Of a stretch of 64,000 bases of DNA, positions 24,968 through 33,161 are shown one piece after another. A model generated the notes under the pieces. That model worked only from the letters and a program-made list of their open reading frames with translations. It ran no database searches and was not told the DNA's origin. The position numbers and the translations under genes are program-made. This DNA comes from Streptomyces eurocidicus. GTDB taxonomy: Bacteria; Actinomycetota; Actinomycetes; Streptomycetales; Streptomycetaceae. The stretch lies in contig NZ_LGUI01000001.1 of NCBI RefSeq assembly GCF_002891295.1, forward strand, positions 372,001 through 436,000, given 5' to 3'. Position 1 is the first letter of the stretch. Every line of letters begins with the position of its first letter.

Positions 24968-25818
24968 TTGGGGGCTCCAGGTGAGGTGTCGTTGGACGAG
25001 GCCGCGTGGGCGGTCCAGGGGTCGGTGACCGTACGGGAGATGTGGGTGCGCAGACCCCAGCCGTGGCGGTCGGAGATCTCGTCGAGCTGGGCGGCCGCCT
25101 GCTCGATCCAGGGCCACTCGGTGGCCCAGTGCGCGGCGTCGACCAGCGCGAGCGGGCTCTGCTGCTGCGCCTCGGACGCGGGGTGGTGGCGCAGGTCGGC
25201 GGTGACGTAGGCGTCGACACCGGCGGCGCGCACCTCGGCGAAGAGGGAGTCGCCCGAGCCGCCGCAGACGGCGACGGTGCGGACGAGGCGCTCCGGGTCG
25301 CCGGCGACGCGGACGCCCTGCGCGGTGGCGGGCAGCCGCTCGGCGGCGCGGCGGGCGAATTCGCCGAGGGTGACCGGCGCGTCGAGCTCGCAGATCCGGC
25401 CGAGGCCGCGGCGGCCCGCGGGGTCGTCCGGGTCGGGGACGAGCGGGCCGGTGACCCGCAGGTCGAGCGCGCCGGCCAGGGCGTCCGAGACGCCGGGGTC
25501 GGCGCGGTCGGCGTTGGTGTGCGCGACGTGCAGGGCGATGTCGTGCTTGATGAGGGTGTGCACGACCCGGCCCTTGAAGGTGGAGGCCGCGACCGTGGTC
25601 GTACCGCGCAGGTAGAGCGGGTGGTGGGTGACCAGCAGGTCGGCGCCGAGCCGCACGGCCTCGTCGGCGACCTCCTGCACGGGGTCGACGGCGAACAGCA
25701 CCCGGCCGACCGGGGCGTCGGGGTCGCCGCAGACCGTACCGACGGCGTCCCACTGCTCGGCCCGCTCGGGTGGCCAGAGGGCGTCGAGGGCGGCGATGAC
25801 TTCAGACAGTACGGGCAC
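24964..25818 (-). CDS. Nif3-like dinuclear metal-centre protein (GTP cyclohydrolase I type 2 family)
   Basis: 284-residue member of the Nif3/YbgI family of hexameric dinuclear metal proteins. Metal ligands are visible in LLVTHHPLYLRG, VAHTNADRADPGV and the C-terminal ADLRHHPA and VDAAHWATEW. The biochemical role of the family is not settled. The start is GTG at 25818. Its stop overlaps the following coiled-coil gene by 4 bases, and the RNase H/phosphatase gene completes a three-gene operon. This order is a core actinobacterial arrangement. Confidence 0.93.
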   Translation of the reverse strand: MPVLSEVIAALDALWPPERAEQWDAVGTVCGDPDAPVGRVLFAVDPVQEVADEAVRLGADLLVTHHPLYLRGTTTVAASTFKGRVVHTLIKHDIALHVAHTNADRADPGVSDALAGALDLRVTGPLVPDPDDPAGRRGLGRICELDAPVTLGEFARRAAERLPATAQGVRVAGDPERLVRTVAVCGGSGDSLFAEVRAAGVDAYVTADLRHHPASEAQQQSPLALVDAAHWATEWPWIEQAAAQLDEISDRHGWGLRTHISRTVTDPWTAHAASSNDTSPGAPN

Positions 25819-25906
25819 GGGGAAAGGCTACCTGGCCCTCGTGCCCGTACGACCCTCACCGGAGGCGGGCGGTCGCCCGGGGCGCCGCCGCCCGCCTCCG
25901 GTCCGG

Positions 25907-26947
25907 CTACTTGACGAGGAAGCCGCGGAGATCGTCCAGGACGCTGTTCGCGGCGGTGACGCCGAGGCCGAGGTACCAGGTCTCGTCCGGGACGTCCTTG
26001 GCGTGGCCGTCCCCGACCGCCTTCAGGCTCTTCCACAGCGGGTTGTCCTGGGCGGCGTCGCGCTTGGTCTTGTCCGGGTCGCCGTAGACGCCGGTGAAGA
26101 TCCAGTCGCCGTCGGCCTTGTCGATGTTCTCCGGGCTGATCTCGACCGCGAGCTTGTCGGCCTGCTGGATCTTCGGGCGGGGCAGGCCGGCGTCCTCGAG
26201 GACGGTGCCGATGAAGGACTGCCGCGCGTACAGGCGGGTGAACTGCGGCAGGTAGCGCACCATGCTGATGGTCGGCTTCTTGTCGCCGACGTCCGCGCCG
26301 AGCTTCTTCGCCTTGGCCTCGTAGTCCGCGAGCTGCTTCTTGGCGTCGTCGGTCTTGTCCAGGGCCGCGGCGTTGAGCAGGTAGTTCTGCTTCCAGGTGA
26401 AGCCGGGGCGGATGCTGAAGACGGTCGGCGCGATCTGCGCGAGGTCCTTGTAGTTCTTCTCCGCGCGCAGCTTGCTGCCGAGGATCAGGTCGGGCTTGAG
26501 CGCGTGGATCGCCTCAAGGTTGAGGTTGCTGATGGTGCCGACGCTCTTGGGCTCTCCGACGTTCTTCTTCAGATAGGCCGGGATCTCCTGGCTGCCTTCG
26601 CTGGGCGCCCAGCCGACCGGCTTGATGCCGAGGGAGACGACGTTGTCCAGCTCGCCGACGTCGAGGACGACGACGCGCTTGGGCGCCTGCTTGATCTCCG
26701 TCTTGCCGAGCGCGTGGGTGATCGTGCGCGGGAACTGGCCGGGCTTGGCGTCCGTGCCGAGCTTCGCGGTGTTCTCGGCGGCCTTGCCGAAGTCCTTGCC
26801 GCCCTGGGCGACGGACTTGGAGCCGTTGCCGCCGTCCTTGCCCGCCCCGCCGTCCTTGCCGTCGTCTGACGAACCGCACGCCGCGAGGGAGAGGGCGGCT
26901 GCCACGGACAGGGCGACGGCGGCGGTGCCGCGGCGGCGGAGGGACAT
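25907..26947 (-). CDS. Iron-siderophore ABC transporter substrate-binding lipoprotein
   Basis: 346-residue FepB/FecB-type periplasmic-binding-fold lipoprotein. The signal ends in the lipobox LSLAAC (Cys at about 24), followed by a Gly/Lys/Asp-rich linker, then two lobes joined by a long helix: ALGKTEIKQAPKRVVVLDVGELDNVVSLG starts the first lobe, and LEAIHALKPDLILGSKLR is typical. It would capture a ferric siderophore at the cell surface. No permease or ATPase gene is adjacent, so it must share a transporter encoded elsewhere. A near-consensus iron box lies 63 bases before its start. Confidence 0.92.
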   Translation of the reverse strand: MSLRRRGTAAVALSVAAALSLAACGSSDDGKDGGAGKDGGNGSKSVAQGGKDFGKAAENTAKLGTDAKPGQFPRTITHALGKTEIKQAPKRVVVLDVGELDNVVSLGIKPVGWAPSEGSQEIPAYLKKNVGEPKSVGTISNLNLEAIHALKPDLILGSKLRAEKNYKDLAQIAPTVFSIRPGFTWKQNYLLNAAALDKTDDAKKQLADYEAKAKKLGADVGDKKPTISMVRYLPQFTRLYARQSFIGTVLEDAGLPRPKIQQADKLAVEISPENIDKADGDWIFTGVYGDPDKTKRDAAQDNPLWKSLKAVGDGHAKDVPDETWYLGLGVTAANSVLDDLRGFLVK

Positions 26948-27009
26948 CGAAAGCTCCTGGATCGGGGGGCGGCGGGCGGGGAGCGCGTCAAGGACGCCCC
27001 TTCGGCCAC

Positions 27010-27028
27010 TTAGGTTCGCCTTACCTTA
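27010..27028. promoter_or_regulatory. Iron box (DmdR1/IdeR operator) of the siderophore-binding protein gene
   Basis: TTAGGTTCGCCTTACCTTA matches the 19-base actinobacterial iron-box consensus TTAGGTTAGSCTAACCTAA at nearly every symmetric position. It lies in the promoter region of the minus-strand lipoprotein gene, between it and the divergent gene at 27175. Repression when iron is plentiful is expected. Confidence 0.88.
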
Positions 27029-27174
27029 CATTCGGTCACACCTCGCGCAGCACACCCACCTCGCATCGCTCAGGCGAATCGGACATTGGCCACCCTTATG
27101 CGTGAAGCGACCTCACTCGCATTGTTCGGCAGGTAGTGCGATAACTACGTTCAGTGCCGGAGGTGACGTTTCTC

Positions 27175-29080
27175 ATGACGGTCTGTGCCCCCCAGAGCAC
27201 TCCACAGAGCACCCCGCGGAGTGCGCCGATGGACATGAGACGCGCGGCATTCACGATCACAGCGGACGGTTCGTACGCCGCCCGGCTGGCTCTGGACGGT
27301 GGGACGGGTGGCTGGTTCCCGGAGCGCTGGACGCTCGACGGCCCCGAGCCCTACGCCGTCCCGCTGCCCGGCGGCCAGCCCGAGGAGCCCGACAGCGAGG
27401 TCCTGCCGCTCACCGACGGCCGGGTCCTGATCCGGCGCCGGGTGGCCGAGCGGCACACGCTCGCCCTGCTCTACCCCACCGGCCCCGGCACCGGCGAGCT
27501 GCCGCTCGGCTCCGTCGAGTGCCCCCGGCTGTCCCTGCTGCCGCCCGCCCCGGGCGGCGGGTCGGCCTACGGCCTGGTGCACGGCGAGCGGTCCACGGAG
27601 CTGTGGCTGCTGTACGGCGGCCGCTTCGGCCCGCAGCGGGTCGCGGACGTGCCGGGGCAGTGCTCGGGCGGCGCCTGGCTGGACCGCACGGGCCGGCTGC
27701 TGGCCCTCGACCGCGAGCTGGCGGGCCGGACCAAGACCGTCGTGGCCGACCTGGAGCGCGGCGGCGAGATCAGCCCGCTGCTCCAGATCACGGAGGAGAG
27801 CAACGACCGGCTGCTGCTGGCCGACCCCTACAGCGGCCTCCTGCTCGTACGGTCCGACGCCCCCGGCGGCGACCGGCTCGGCTGGGGGGTGCTCGGCTCC
27901 ACGCGCCCGGTGCGCTTCCCCGAGTGCCTGCACCTGCCCCAGGTCGTCCTGACGCCCTTCGCCGCGCAGCCGGGCCAGGAGCTGGCCCCGGAGGGGTGCG
28001 CGGTGGCCTTCCGGATCGAGGGGCCTTCGGGCAGCTGGGTGGGGGTGTGGCGGGCCTCCGCCCGGCAGCTCCAGCAGTTCCCCGGCCCGGCCGGCTGGCT
28101 GGTGGGTACGGGCCTGTGGACCCCGGCCGGCGAGCTGCGGCTGCCTTATGTGACGCCCTATGTGCGCTGCGGGCTGGCGCGGCTGCGACTGCCGGTCGCG
28201 GGGGCGGAGGACGGGGCCCGCGAGGGCGCGGGGAGCGACGGCGGGTCCCGGCGGACGGCGCGGGCCGGACAGACCGAACAGACCGGACAGGCCACCGGGA
28301 GCGGGCAGGCCGGGCGGGACGGTCGGACCGGGCAGGACGGCCGGGGCGGACCGGGCGGCGGGAGCGGGGAAGGCGGCGGGGGGCAGGGCGTCCACCTGGC
28401 CGGTGTCCGCGAGGCCGGTGTCCGCGAGGCCGCCGCGCCGGACGCCGGGCCGGGCCGGCGCGCCACCGGCCCCGCGGGCGACCCGGTGCGGAGCGGCCCG
28501 CCCCGGGTCCCCGCAGGGGCCGGTGGCGGGCCCGCCGCCCCCACGGCACCCGGAATCCGGCACGGCGGGCACGCCCGCGGCCGGCCCGCCCATGGCCGCG
28601 CCGGTGACCTCCACGGGCGCGACGGCCCCCGCGCCCGTCACACCTGTGACGCCCGCGACGCCCGTGCTTCCCCTGGCGACACCGCCCCTGGCGGACCGGC
28701 CGGCGGCTCCGTCGGTTCCGACCCCGGCCGCCGCGCCCTCCGGGCCCCTCACCCCCGCCACTCCCCTCGCTCCCCTCTCTTCTGTCACATCCGCGCCGGT
28801 CGCACCGTCCGTCGAGTCCTTGGAGCCCCCGGTCACGGCCGGGGTGTGGACGGCGGTGCCGCCCACCGCGTTCCCCGGGGGCCCGGCGCCGATGCCGGGA
28901 GCGTGGTCCGTGGCCGCCCGGAGCGCCCAGGGCCCGCCGCGCGAGCCGTTCCTGACGCACGGTCCGGACAGTTCGCAGCCGCACCGCCCCGTCCCACTCC
29001 AGCAGGCGCCGCTCCAGCAGGGCCCGCTCGGGCAGGGGCTCCTCCGGCAAGGCCCGCCGGGCCGCCGGACGCACCCGTGA
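27175..29080 (+). CDS. Conserved Streptomyces beta-propeller-like protein with Pro-rich tail, frame change in tail
   Basis: About 635 residues if the two frames are joined. Residues 1-340 form a series of beta-strand repeats (ERWTLDGPEPYAVPLPGG, LLALDRELAGRTKTVVADL, RLGWGVLGSTRPVRFPECL), suggesting a propeller-like fold. A low-complexity Gly/Thr/Arg tract follows, then a Pro/Thr/Ala-rich tail that ends PVPLQQAPLQQ. The tail's plausible ending lies in the +2 frame and the body in frame 1. The switch falls near 28520-28560, beside a CCGCCCCCACGG run. Read in the first frame alone the protein continues as Arg-rich off-frame peptide to 29145. The start is ATG 27175 after GGAGGTGA. Function unknown. 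Confidence 0.65.
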
Positions 29081-29303
29081 CGGGGCGGCGAAGGGGCGGC
29101 GACGCGCCGGTGGACCGGGTGGCTAGGCGATCAAGGTCCCGTTAGAATTCGGGCGGGGGTTGCGCAGCTGTACCGCACGGCGCCGGTGGTGGGCCGAACG
29201 GTCGTGCGCGAGAAGCGAGTTGACGTCCGTCGACGCCGTGCGCCACTGCCGCGGCCCCCGACGCGCCCAGCACGCAAGCCCATCCGACGGAGTGACTTAC
29301 CCC

Positions 29304-29468
29304 ATGCCCGACGCCCGAACCGACACGACCGAGGCGCGCCCCTTCGAGGCGTCCGCCCAGGCCGCAGCCGCCGGCTCCGGCAGGCACCGCGGTCCGGCTT
29401 CCCCGGACGACGACAGCGCCGCCGCGAACGCCCACGGCAAGCACCGCCGCACGGCGGACGGCCGCTGA
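29304..29468 (+). CDS. Small conserved hydrophilic protein
   Basis: 54-residue polar protein (RPFEASAQAAAAGSGRHRG, then a His/Lys/Arg-rich end KHRRTADGR). It has a good GGAGTGA ribosome site before the ATG at 29304. I recall similar tiny Streptomyces proteins but not a function. A strong hairpin follows the stop by about 22 bases, which supports a real transcript. Confidence 0.62.
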   Translation: MPDARTDTTEARPFEASAQAAAAGSGRHRGPASPDDDSAAANAHGKHRRTADGR

Positions 29469-29489
29469 GCCGAGCCACGACGGCACGCG

Positions 29490-29522
29490 ACCTGGCCCCC
29501 CGGTACTGCCGGGGGGCCAGGT
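29490..29522. terminator. Strong GC hairpin terminator
   Basis: ACCTGGCCCCCCGG, a short loop TACTG, and CCGGGGGGCCAGGT form a 14-bp almost perfect stem just after the small gene. There is no T-run, as is common for Streptomyces terminators. Confidence 0.75.
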
Positions 29523-29549
29523 GCGTTCCGGCCCACACGCTCCAGGCCC

Positions 29550-29805
29550 GTACCCACTCGGGCTCACCCGGACCCACGCTTCCGCCGGGCCCGTACCCCG
29601 CCCAGGTCCACCTGAGCCCGCGCTTCCGCCGGGCTCGACCCCACTCAGGTCCGCCCGAGCCCGCGCTTCCGCCGGGCCCGGACCCACTCAGGTCCGCCCG
29701 AGCCCCCTCCTCCCCAGGCCCGGACCCCGCCCGGCCCGCCCGAGCCCCCGCCCCCACCAGCCCCGTACCCCCTCTGCGGGCCCGCGCCCGGCCCCCGTTC
29801 AGCCG
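29550..29805. repeat. Degenerate tandem repeat, unit about 43 bp
   Basis: Four to five units with the core CGAGCCCGCGCTTCCGCC followed by GGGCCCGGACCCACTCAGGTCCGCC. The two central units are nearly identical, the outer ones degraded. They fill the gap between the small gene's terminator and the SDR stop. The open frames they create on either strand are low-complexity and have no start signals, so I do not call a gene. Confidence 0.8.
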
Positions 29806-29810
29806 GGCCC

Positions 29811-30806
29811 CTACCCCGCCTCGGGCCCGCCCGAGCCCCGCTTCAGCCCCAGTACCTCCACCGCCGCGAAGCCCTCCCCCGGCGGCCGTTCCGCGTAGTA
29901 CGGGGTCAGCAGCCCGTCCAGCTCGGCCACGCTGAAGACGTCCCCGGCCGTGTCGAACCTCGCGGCGACCCTGGGGCGCTCCACGACGGCGACCATGCCG
30001 CCGTGCACGACGAACACCTGCCCGCTCACCCCTGCGGCGGCCGGTGAGGCCAGATAGCCGACCAGCGGCGAGACATGAGCCGGAGCGAGTACGTCCGTAC
30101 CGGCGGCGCCGTCCCCCGGCCCGCCGCCCTCGCCGATGTCCGCGAAGACGTCCTCGGTCATCCGCGTCCTGGCGCGGGGGCAGATCGCGTTGGCCGTCAC
30201 CCCGTACTTGCGCAGGGCCGCGGCCGTCGAGGTGGTGAGGCCGACGATGCCGCCCTTGGCGGCGGCGTAGTTGGGCTGACCGGCCGAACCGGCGAGGAAC
30301 GCCTCGGAGGAGGTGTTGACGACCCGTCCGTACACCGGCCGGCCGGTGGCCTTCGCGCGCTCCCGCCAGTGCGCGGCGGCGAAACGCAGCATGGCGAAGT
30401 GGCCCTTGAGGTGCACGCGGACGACCGAGTCCCACTCGTCCTCGGTCATGGAGAAGACCATGCGGTCGCGCAGGATGCCCGCGTTGTTGACGAGGATGTC
30501 GAGCCCGCCCCCGGCCTCGGCCCCGAGTCCGGCCGCGAGGCGTACGAGCTCACGGGCTCCGTCGAAGTCGGCGACGTCCCCGGCGTGCGCCGTGGCCAGG
30601 CCGCCGGCCGCGCGGATCTCCGCGACGACCTCCTCGGCGGGCCCGGCGGACGCCTCCCCGGAGCCGTCGCGGCCCGGTTTCCCGTGGTCGTTGACGACCA
30701 CATGGGCGCCGAGCGCGGCCAGTTGCAGGGCCTCCGCCCGGCCCAGGCCCCGGCCGGCGCCGGTGACGATCGCGGTCCGGCCGACGAGCGGCCGCTCCGT
30801 CGTCAT
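29811..30806 (-). CDS. SDR-family 3-hydroxyacyl dehydrogenase/oxidoreductase (HSD17B4-like)
   Basis: 331-residue NAD(P)-dependent short-chain dehydrogenase. The cofactor motif is TAIVTGAGRGLGRAEAL, with an adjacent conserved VVNDHG, then DILVNNAGILRDRMVFSM and the catalytic Tyr-Lys in NYAAAKGG. The VVNDHG variant and the extended C-terminus place it with beta-oxidation hydroxyacyl-CoA dehydrogenases and the SDR part of 17-beta-HSD4 rather than plain FabG. With the downstream-reading alcohol dehydrogenase and MaoC hydratase it makes a three-gene minus-strand set behind a KstR-type operator, so side-chain or fatty/steroid acyl-CoA breakdown is likely. Confidence 0.9.
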   Translation of the reverse strand: MTTERPLVGRTAIVTGAGRGLGRAEALQLAALGAHVVVNDHGKPGRDGSGEASAGPAEEVVAEIRAAGGLATAHAGDVADFDGARELVRLAAGLGAEAGGGLDILVNNAGILRDRMVFSMTEDEWDSVVRVHLKGHFAMLRFAAAHWRERAKATGRPVYGRVVNTSSEAFLAGSAGQPNYAAAKGGIVGLTTSTAAALRKYGVTANAICPRARTRMTEDVFADIGEGGGPGDGAAGTDVLAPAHVSPLVGYLASPAAAGVSGQVFVVHGGMVAVVERPRVAARFDTAGDVFSVAELDGLLTPYYAERPPGEGFAAVEVLGLKRGSGGPEAG

Positions 30807-30859
30807 TCCCGGTCCCCTCCTCCCTCTCCCCTATCTCTTCCTGCTCTTTCCTGGTCCGC

Positions 30860-31936
30860 TCAGATCTCCACGCAGGTGCGCAGCGCTTCTCCCGAGCGCA
30901 TCTGGTCGACGGCGTCGTTGACCCCGGCGAGCGGCACTCTGTGGGTGATGAGGCCCGCGAGGTCGACACGGCCCGCCCGCCAGAGGGTGATGGCCCGCGC
31001 GTACGCGCGCAGGACGTCGCCGCCGCCGAAGAGCGAGGGCAGGATCCGCTTCTCGTCGAGGAACAGCTCGAACATGCTGATCTTGAGGAAGTCGTCCGCC
31101 GCGCCCGCCCCGACGACGCAGAGGGTGCCGCCGCGCCGGGTCGCCTCGTAGGCGGTACGGGCGGTGGCGGAGGTGCCGACGACCTCGAAGACGTAGTCGA
31201 AGCCCTCGCCCCCGGTGATCCGGGAGCGGGCGTCGCCGAGGCCCTCGGGCGGTACGGCCTCCGTGGCGCCGAACCGCAGCGCGGCCTCGCGCCGTGCGGG
31301 GGTCGGGTCGACGGCGACGATCCGCGCCGCGCCCGAGACCCGGGCGCCCTGGACGACGCTGATGCCGACGCCGCCGCAGCCGATGACCGCGACCGAGGAG
31401 CCGGCCGCCACGCGCGCGGTGTCGAGTGCCGCGCCCAGGCCGGTGGTGACGCCGCAGCCGATCAGGGCGGCGATGTCGTAGGGCACGTCGTCGGGGATGG
31501 GCACGGCGCAGGCGGCGTGCACGACGAGTTCCTCGGCGAAGGTGCCGGTGCCGGCGAACCCGAAGAGGTCGGCGCCGGCCCGCCGGAAGGACGGGGTCCC
31601 GGCGTGTCCGAACCCGGACGGGCACAGATGGGTCTGGCCGCGCCGGCAGGCGGGGCAGTCGCCGCAGGCGGGCAGCCAGCAGAGGAGGACCCGGTCGCCG
31701 GGGGACAGCCCGGTGACGCCGTCGCCGACCTCGACGACCTCGCCGGCCCCCTCGTGGCCGGGGACGAGGGGCGCGGGCTGCGGCAGCACCCCGGACATCG
31801 CGGAGAGGTCGGAGTGGCAGAGCCCGGCGGCCCTCATGCGCAGCCGGACCTTGCCGGGTCCGAAGCCCACGGCCTCGACGTCGTCGTGGATCTCCAGCTT
31901 GTCCTGGCCTGTCTCGTGCAGTACGGCTGCGCGCAT
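30860..31936 (-). CDS. Zinc-dependent alcohol dehydrogenase
   Basis: 358-residue medium-chain dehydrogenase. The catalytic zinc site is AAGLCHSDLS and GHEGAGEVVEVG. The structural zinc loop is CGDCPACRRGQTHLC, and the nucleotide motif is VAVIGCGGVGISVVQ. It resembles class III/NDMA-type dehydrogenases of actinobacteria. The substrate could be a primary alcohol formed in lipid or steroid metabolism. The ATG at 31936 has GGGAG upstream. The longer frame to 32119 lacks support. It lies between the MaoC and SDR genes, same strand, probably one operon. Confidence 0.92.
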   Translation of the reverse strand: MRAAVLHETGQDKLEIHDDVEAVGFGPGKVRLRMRAAGLCHSDLSAMSGVLPQPAPLVPGHEGAGEVVEVGDGVTGLSPGDRVLLCWLPACGDCPACRRGQTHLCPSGFGHAGTPSFRRAGADLFGFAGTGTFAEELVVHAACAVPIPDDVPYDIAALIGCGVTTGLGAALDTARVAAGSSVAVIGCGGVGISVVQGARVSGAARIVAVDPTPARREAALRFGATEAVPPEGLGDARSRITGGEGFDYVFEVVGTSATARTAYEATRRGGTLCVVGAGAADDFLKISMFELFLDEKRILPSLFGGGDVLRAYARAITLWRAGRVDLAGLITHRVPLAGVNDAVDQMRSGEALRTCVEI

Positions 31937-32016
31937 GGTGCGACTCCCTTCGCGTACGGACGGTCCGTTCAGGGTGCGGCGGGTACGGCGGGCACGGCCC
32001 GGGTGCTGCCGGGGGC

Positions 32017-32880
32017 TCAGGTGTGGGTGACGACCGTGTCGGCGAGTACGGGGGCGTCGTCGCGCTCCACGGCGGTGACGGTCACCTGGACGCGGCCGGG
32101 CGCGGGGGTGTCGCGCCACATCCGCACGCGCAGGGTCTCGCCGGGGAAGGCGACACCGGCGAAGCGTGTGGTGTACGCGCGGACGCGGGCGACGTCACCG
32201 CCGAGCGCGGTGTCCACGACGGCCTTGAGGGTGATGCCGTACGAGCAGAGGCCGTGCAGGATCGGCCGGTCGAAGCCGGCCCGCTTGGCGAACTCGGGGT
32301 CGGCGTGCAGGGGGTTCCAGTCGCCCGACAGTCGGTAGAGGAGGGCCTGGTCCTCGCGGATCGGGCGGTCCACGGTCCAGGTGGGTGCGGCCTCGGGGGC
32401 GTCGAGGCGGGTGGCGGAGCCGCGTTCGCCGCCGAAGCCGCCCTCGCCCCGGACGAAGATCTCGCTCTGGCTCGTCCACAGCGGCCCCTCCGCGTCCTCG
32501 ACGTCGGAGCGGTGGACGATGACGGCCGCCTTCCCCTTGTCGTGGACGGCGGCGACACGGGAGGTCTGGGTGGCGGTGCCGCGCGCCGGGAGCGGCCGGT
32601 GGAGCTCGACGGTCTGCCCGCCGTGCAGGACGGCGGCGAGGTCGACGTCGATTCCCGGGGTGGCGAGGCCGCCGGACACGGCGCGGCCGCCGCCCGCGAC
32701 GGTCGCGAAGGAGGGCAGCACGTGCAGCCGGGTCTCCAGGGTGTAGCGGAGCTCGTCGGGCCCGGTCGCCGGGGTGCCCGCGCCGATGCCCAGGTGGTAG
32801 AGGATGACGTCCTTGTGATCCCAGGTCAGTTCGCTGCGGCGGGGCTCGGCGGCGACCGCCTGCGCTGCGTCGATGGGCAT
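32017..32880 (-). CDS. MaoC-like enoyl-CoA hydratase (hydratase 2 type)
   Basis: 287-residue double hot-dog protein, like the hydratase part of peroxisomal 17-beta-HSD4. It would add water to trans-2-enoyl-CoA to give the (3R)-hydroxyacyl-CoA that the nearby SDR oxidises. The hydratase motif YRLSGDWNPLHADPEFAKRAGF holds the catalytic Asp/His pair, followed by PILHGLCSYGI. The N-terminal half is a non-catalytic hot-dog. The start is ATG 32880 with AAGGAG. It is the first gene after the KstR-type operator. Confidence 0.93.
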   Translation of the reverse strand: MPIDAAQAVAAEPRRSELTWDHKDVILYHLGIGAGTPATGPDELRYTLETRLHVLPSFATVAGGGRAVSGGLATPGIDVDLAAVLHGGQTVELHRPLPARGTATQTSRVAAVHDKGKAAVIVHRSDVEDAEGPLWTSQSEIFVRGEGGFGGERGSATRLDAPEAAPTWTVDRPIREDQALLYRLSGDWNPLHADPEFAKRAGFDRPILHGLCSYGITLKAVVDTALGGDVARVRAYTTRFAGVAFPGETLRVRMWRDTPAPGRVQVTVTAVERDDAPVLADTVVTHT

Positions 32881-32979
32881 CGGGCACGGCTCCTTCACGC
32901 GTGGTGGGGATCCCGGCCGGGGTGTCCGCACCGTCGGCCGTACCGGGGTCGCTGCCGGCCCGGCCCGTACGCGCTGTCC

Positions 32980-32995
32980 CTAGAACGCGTTCTAG
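32980..32995. promoter_or_regulatory. Perfect KstR-type operator upstream of the maoC operon
   Basis: CTAGAACGCGTTCTAG is a perfect 16-base palindrome that fits the mycobacterial KstR motif TnnAACnnGTTnnA. It sits 100 bases before the MaoC start. A KstR-like regulator with a similar site next to its own gene lies at 45.5 kb in this window. Confidence 0.8.
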
Positions 32996-33161
32996 CCGAT
33001 CCGGTGGCACCCATGTATAGCCGATCGTCCCAAGGGTGGGAAGGCCACCGGCGCCGCCCCGCCGGGTGTTCCGGCCCCGGCCGCGGGCGGGACAAATGTC
33101 ATGGCAGGCCGCTCACACTTGGCACTGCCGCGGCTCGCGAGGCGTACATAGGCTCGTCACC

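Noticed and set aside
29142..29800. Gly/Arg-rich frames across the 43-bp repeats, and a possible CRISPR array
   Set aside because: Units are adjacent without spacers and degenerate, there are no cas genes, and no ribosome site opens the frames.
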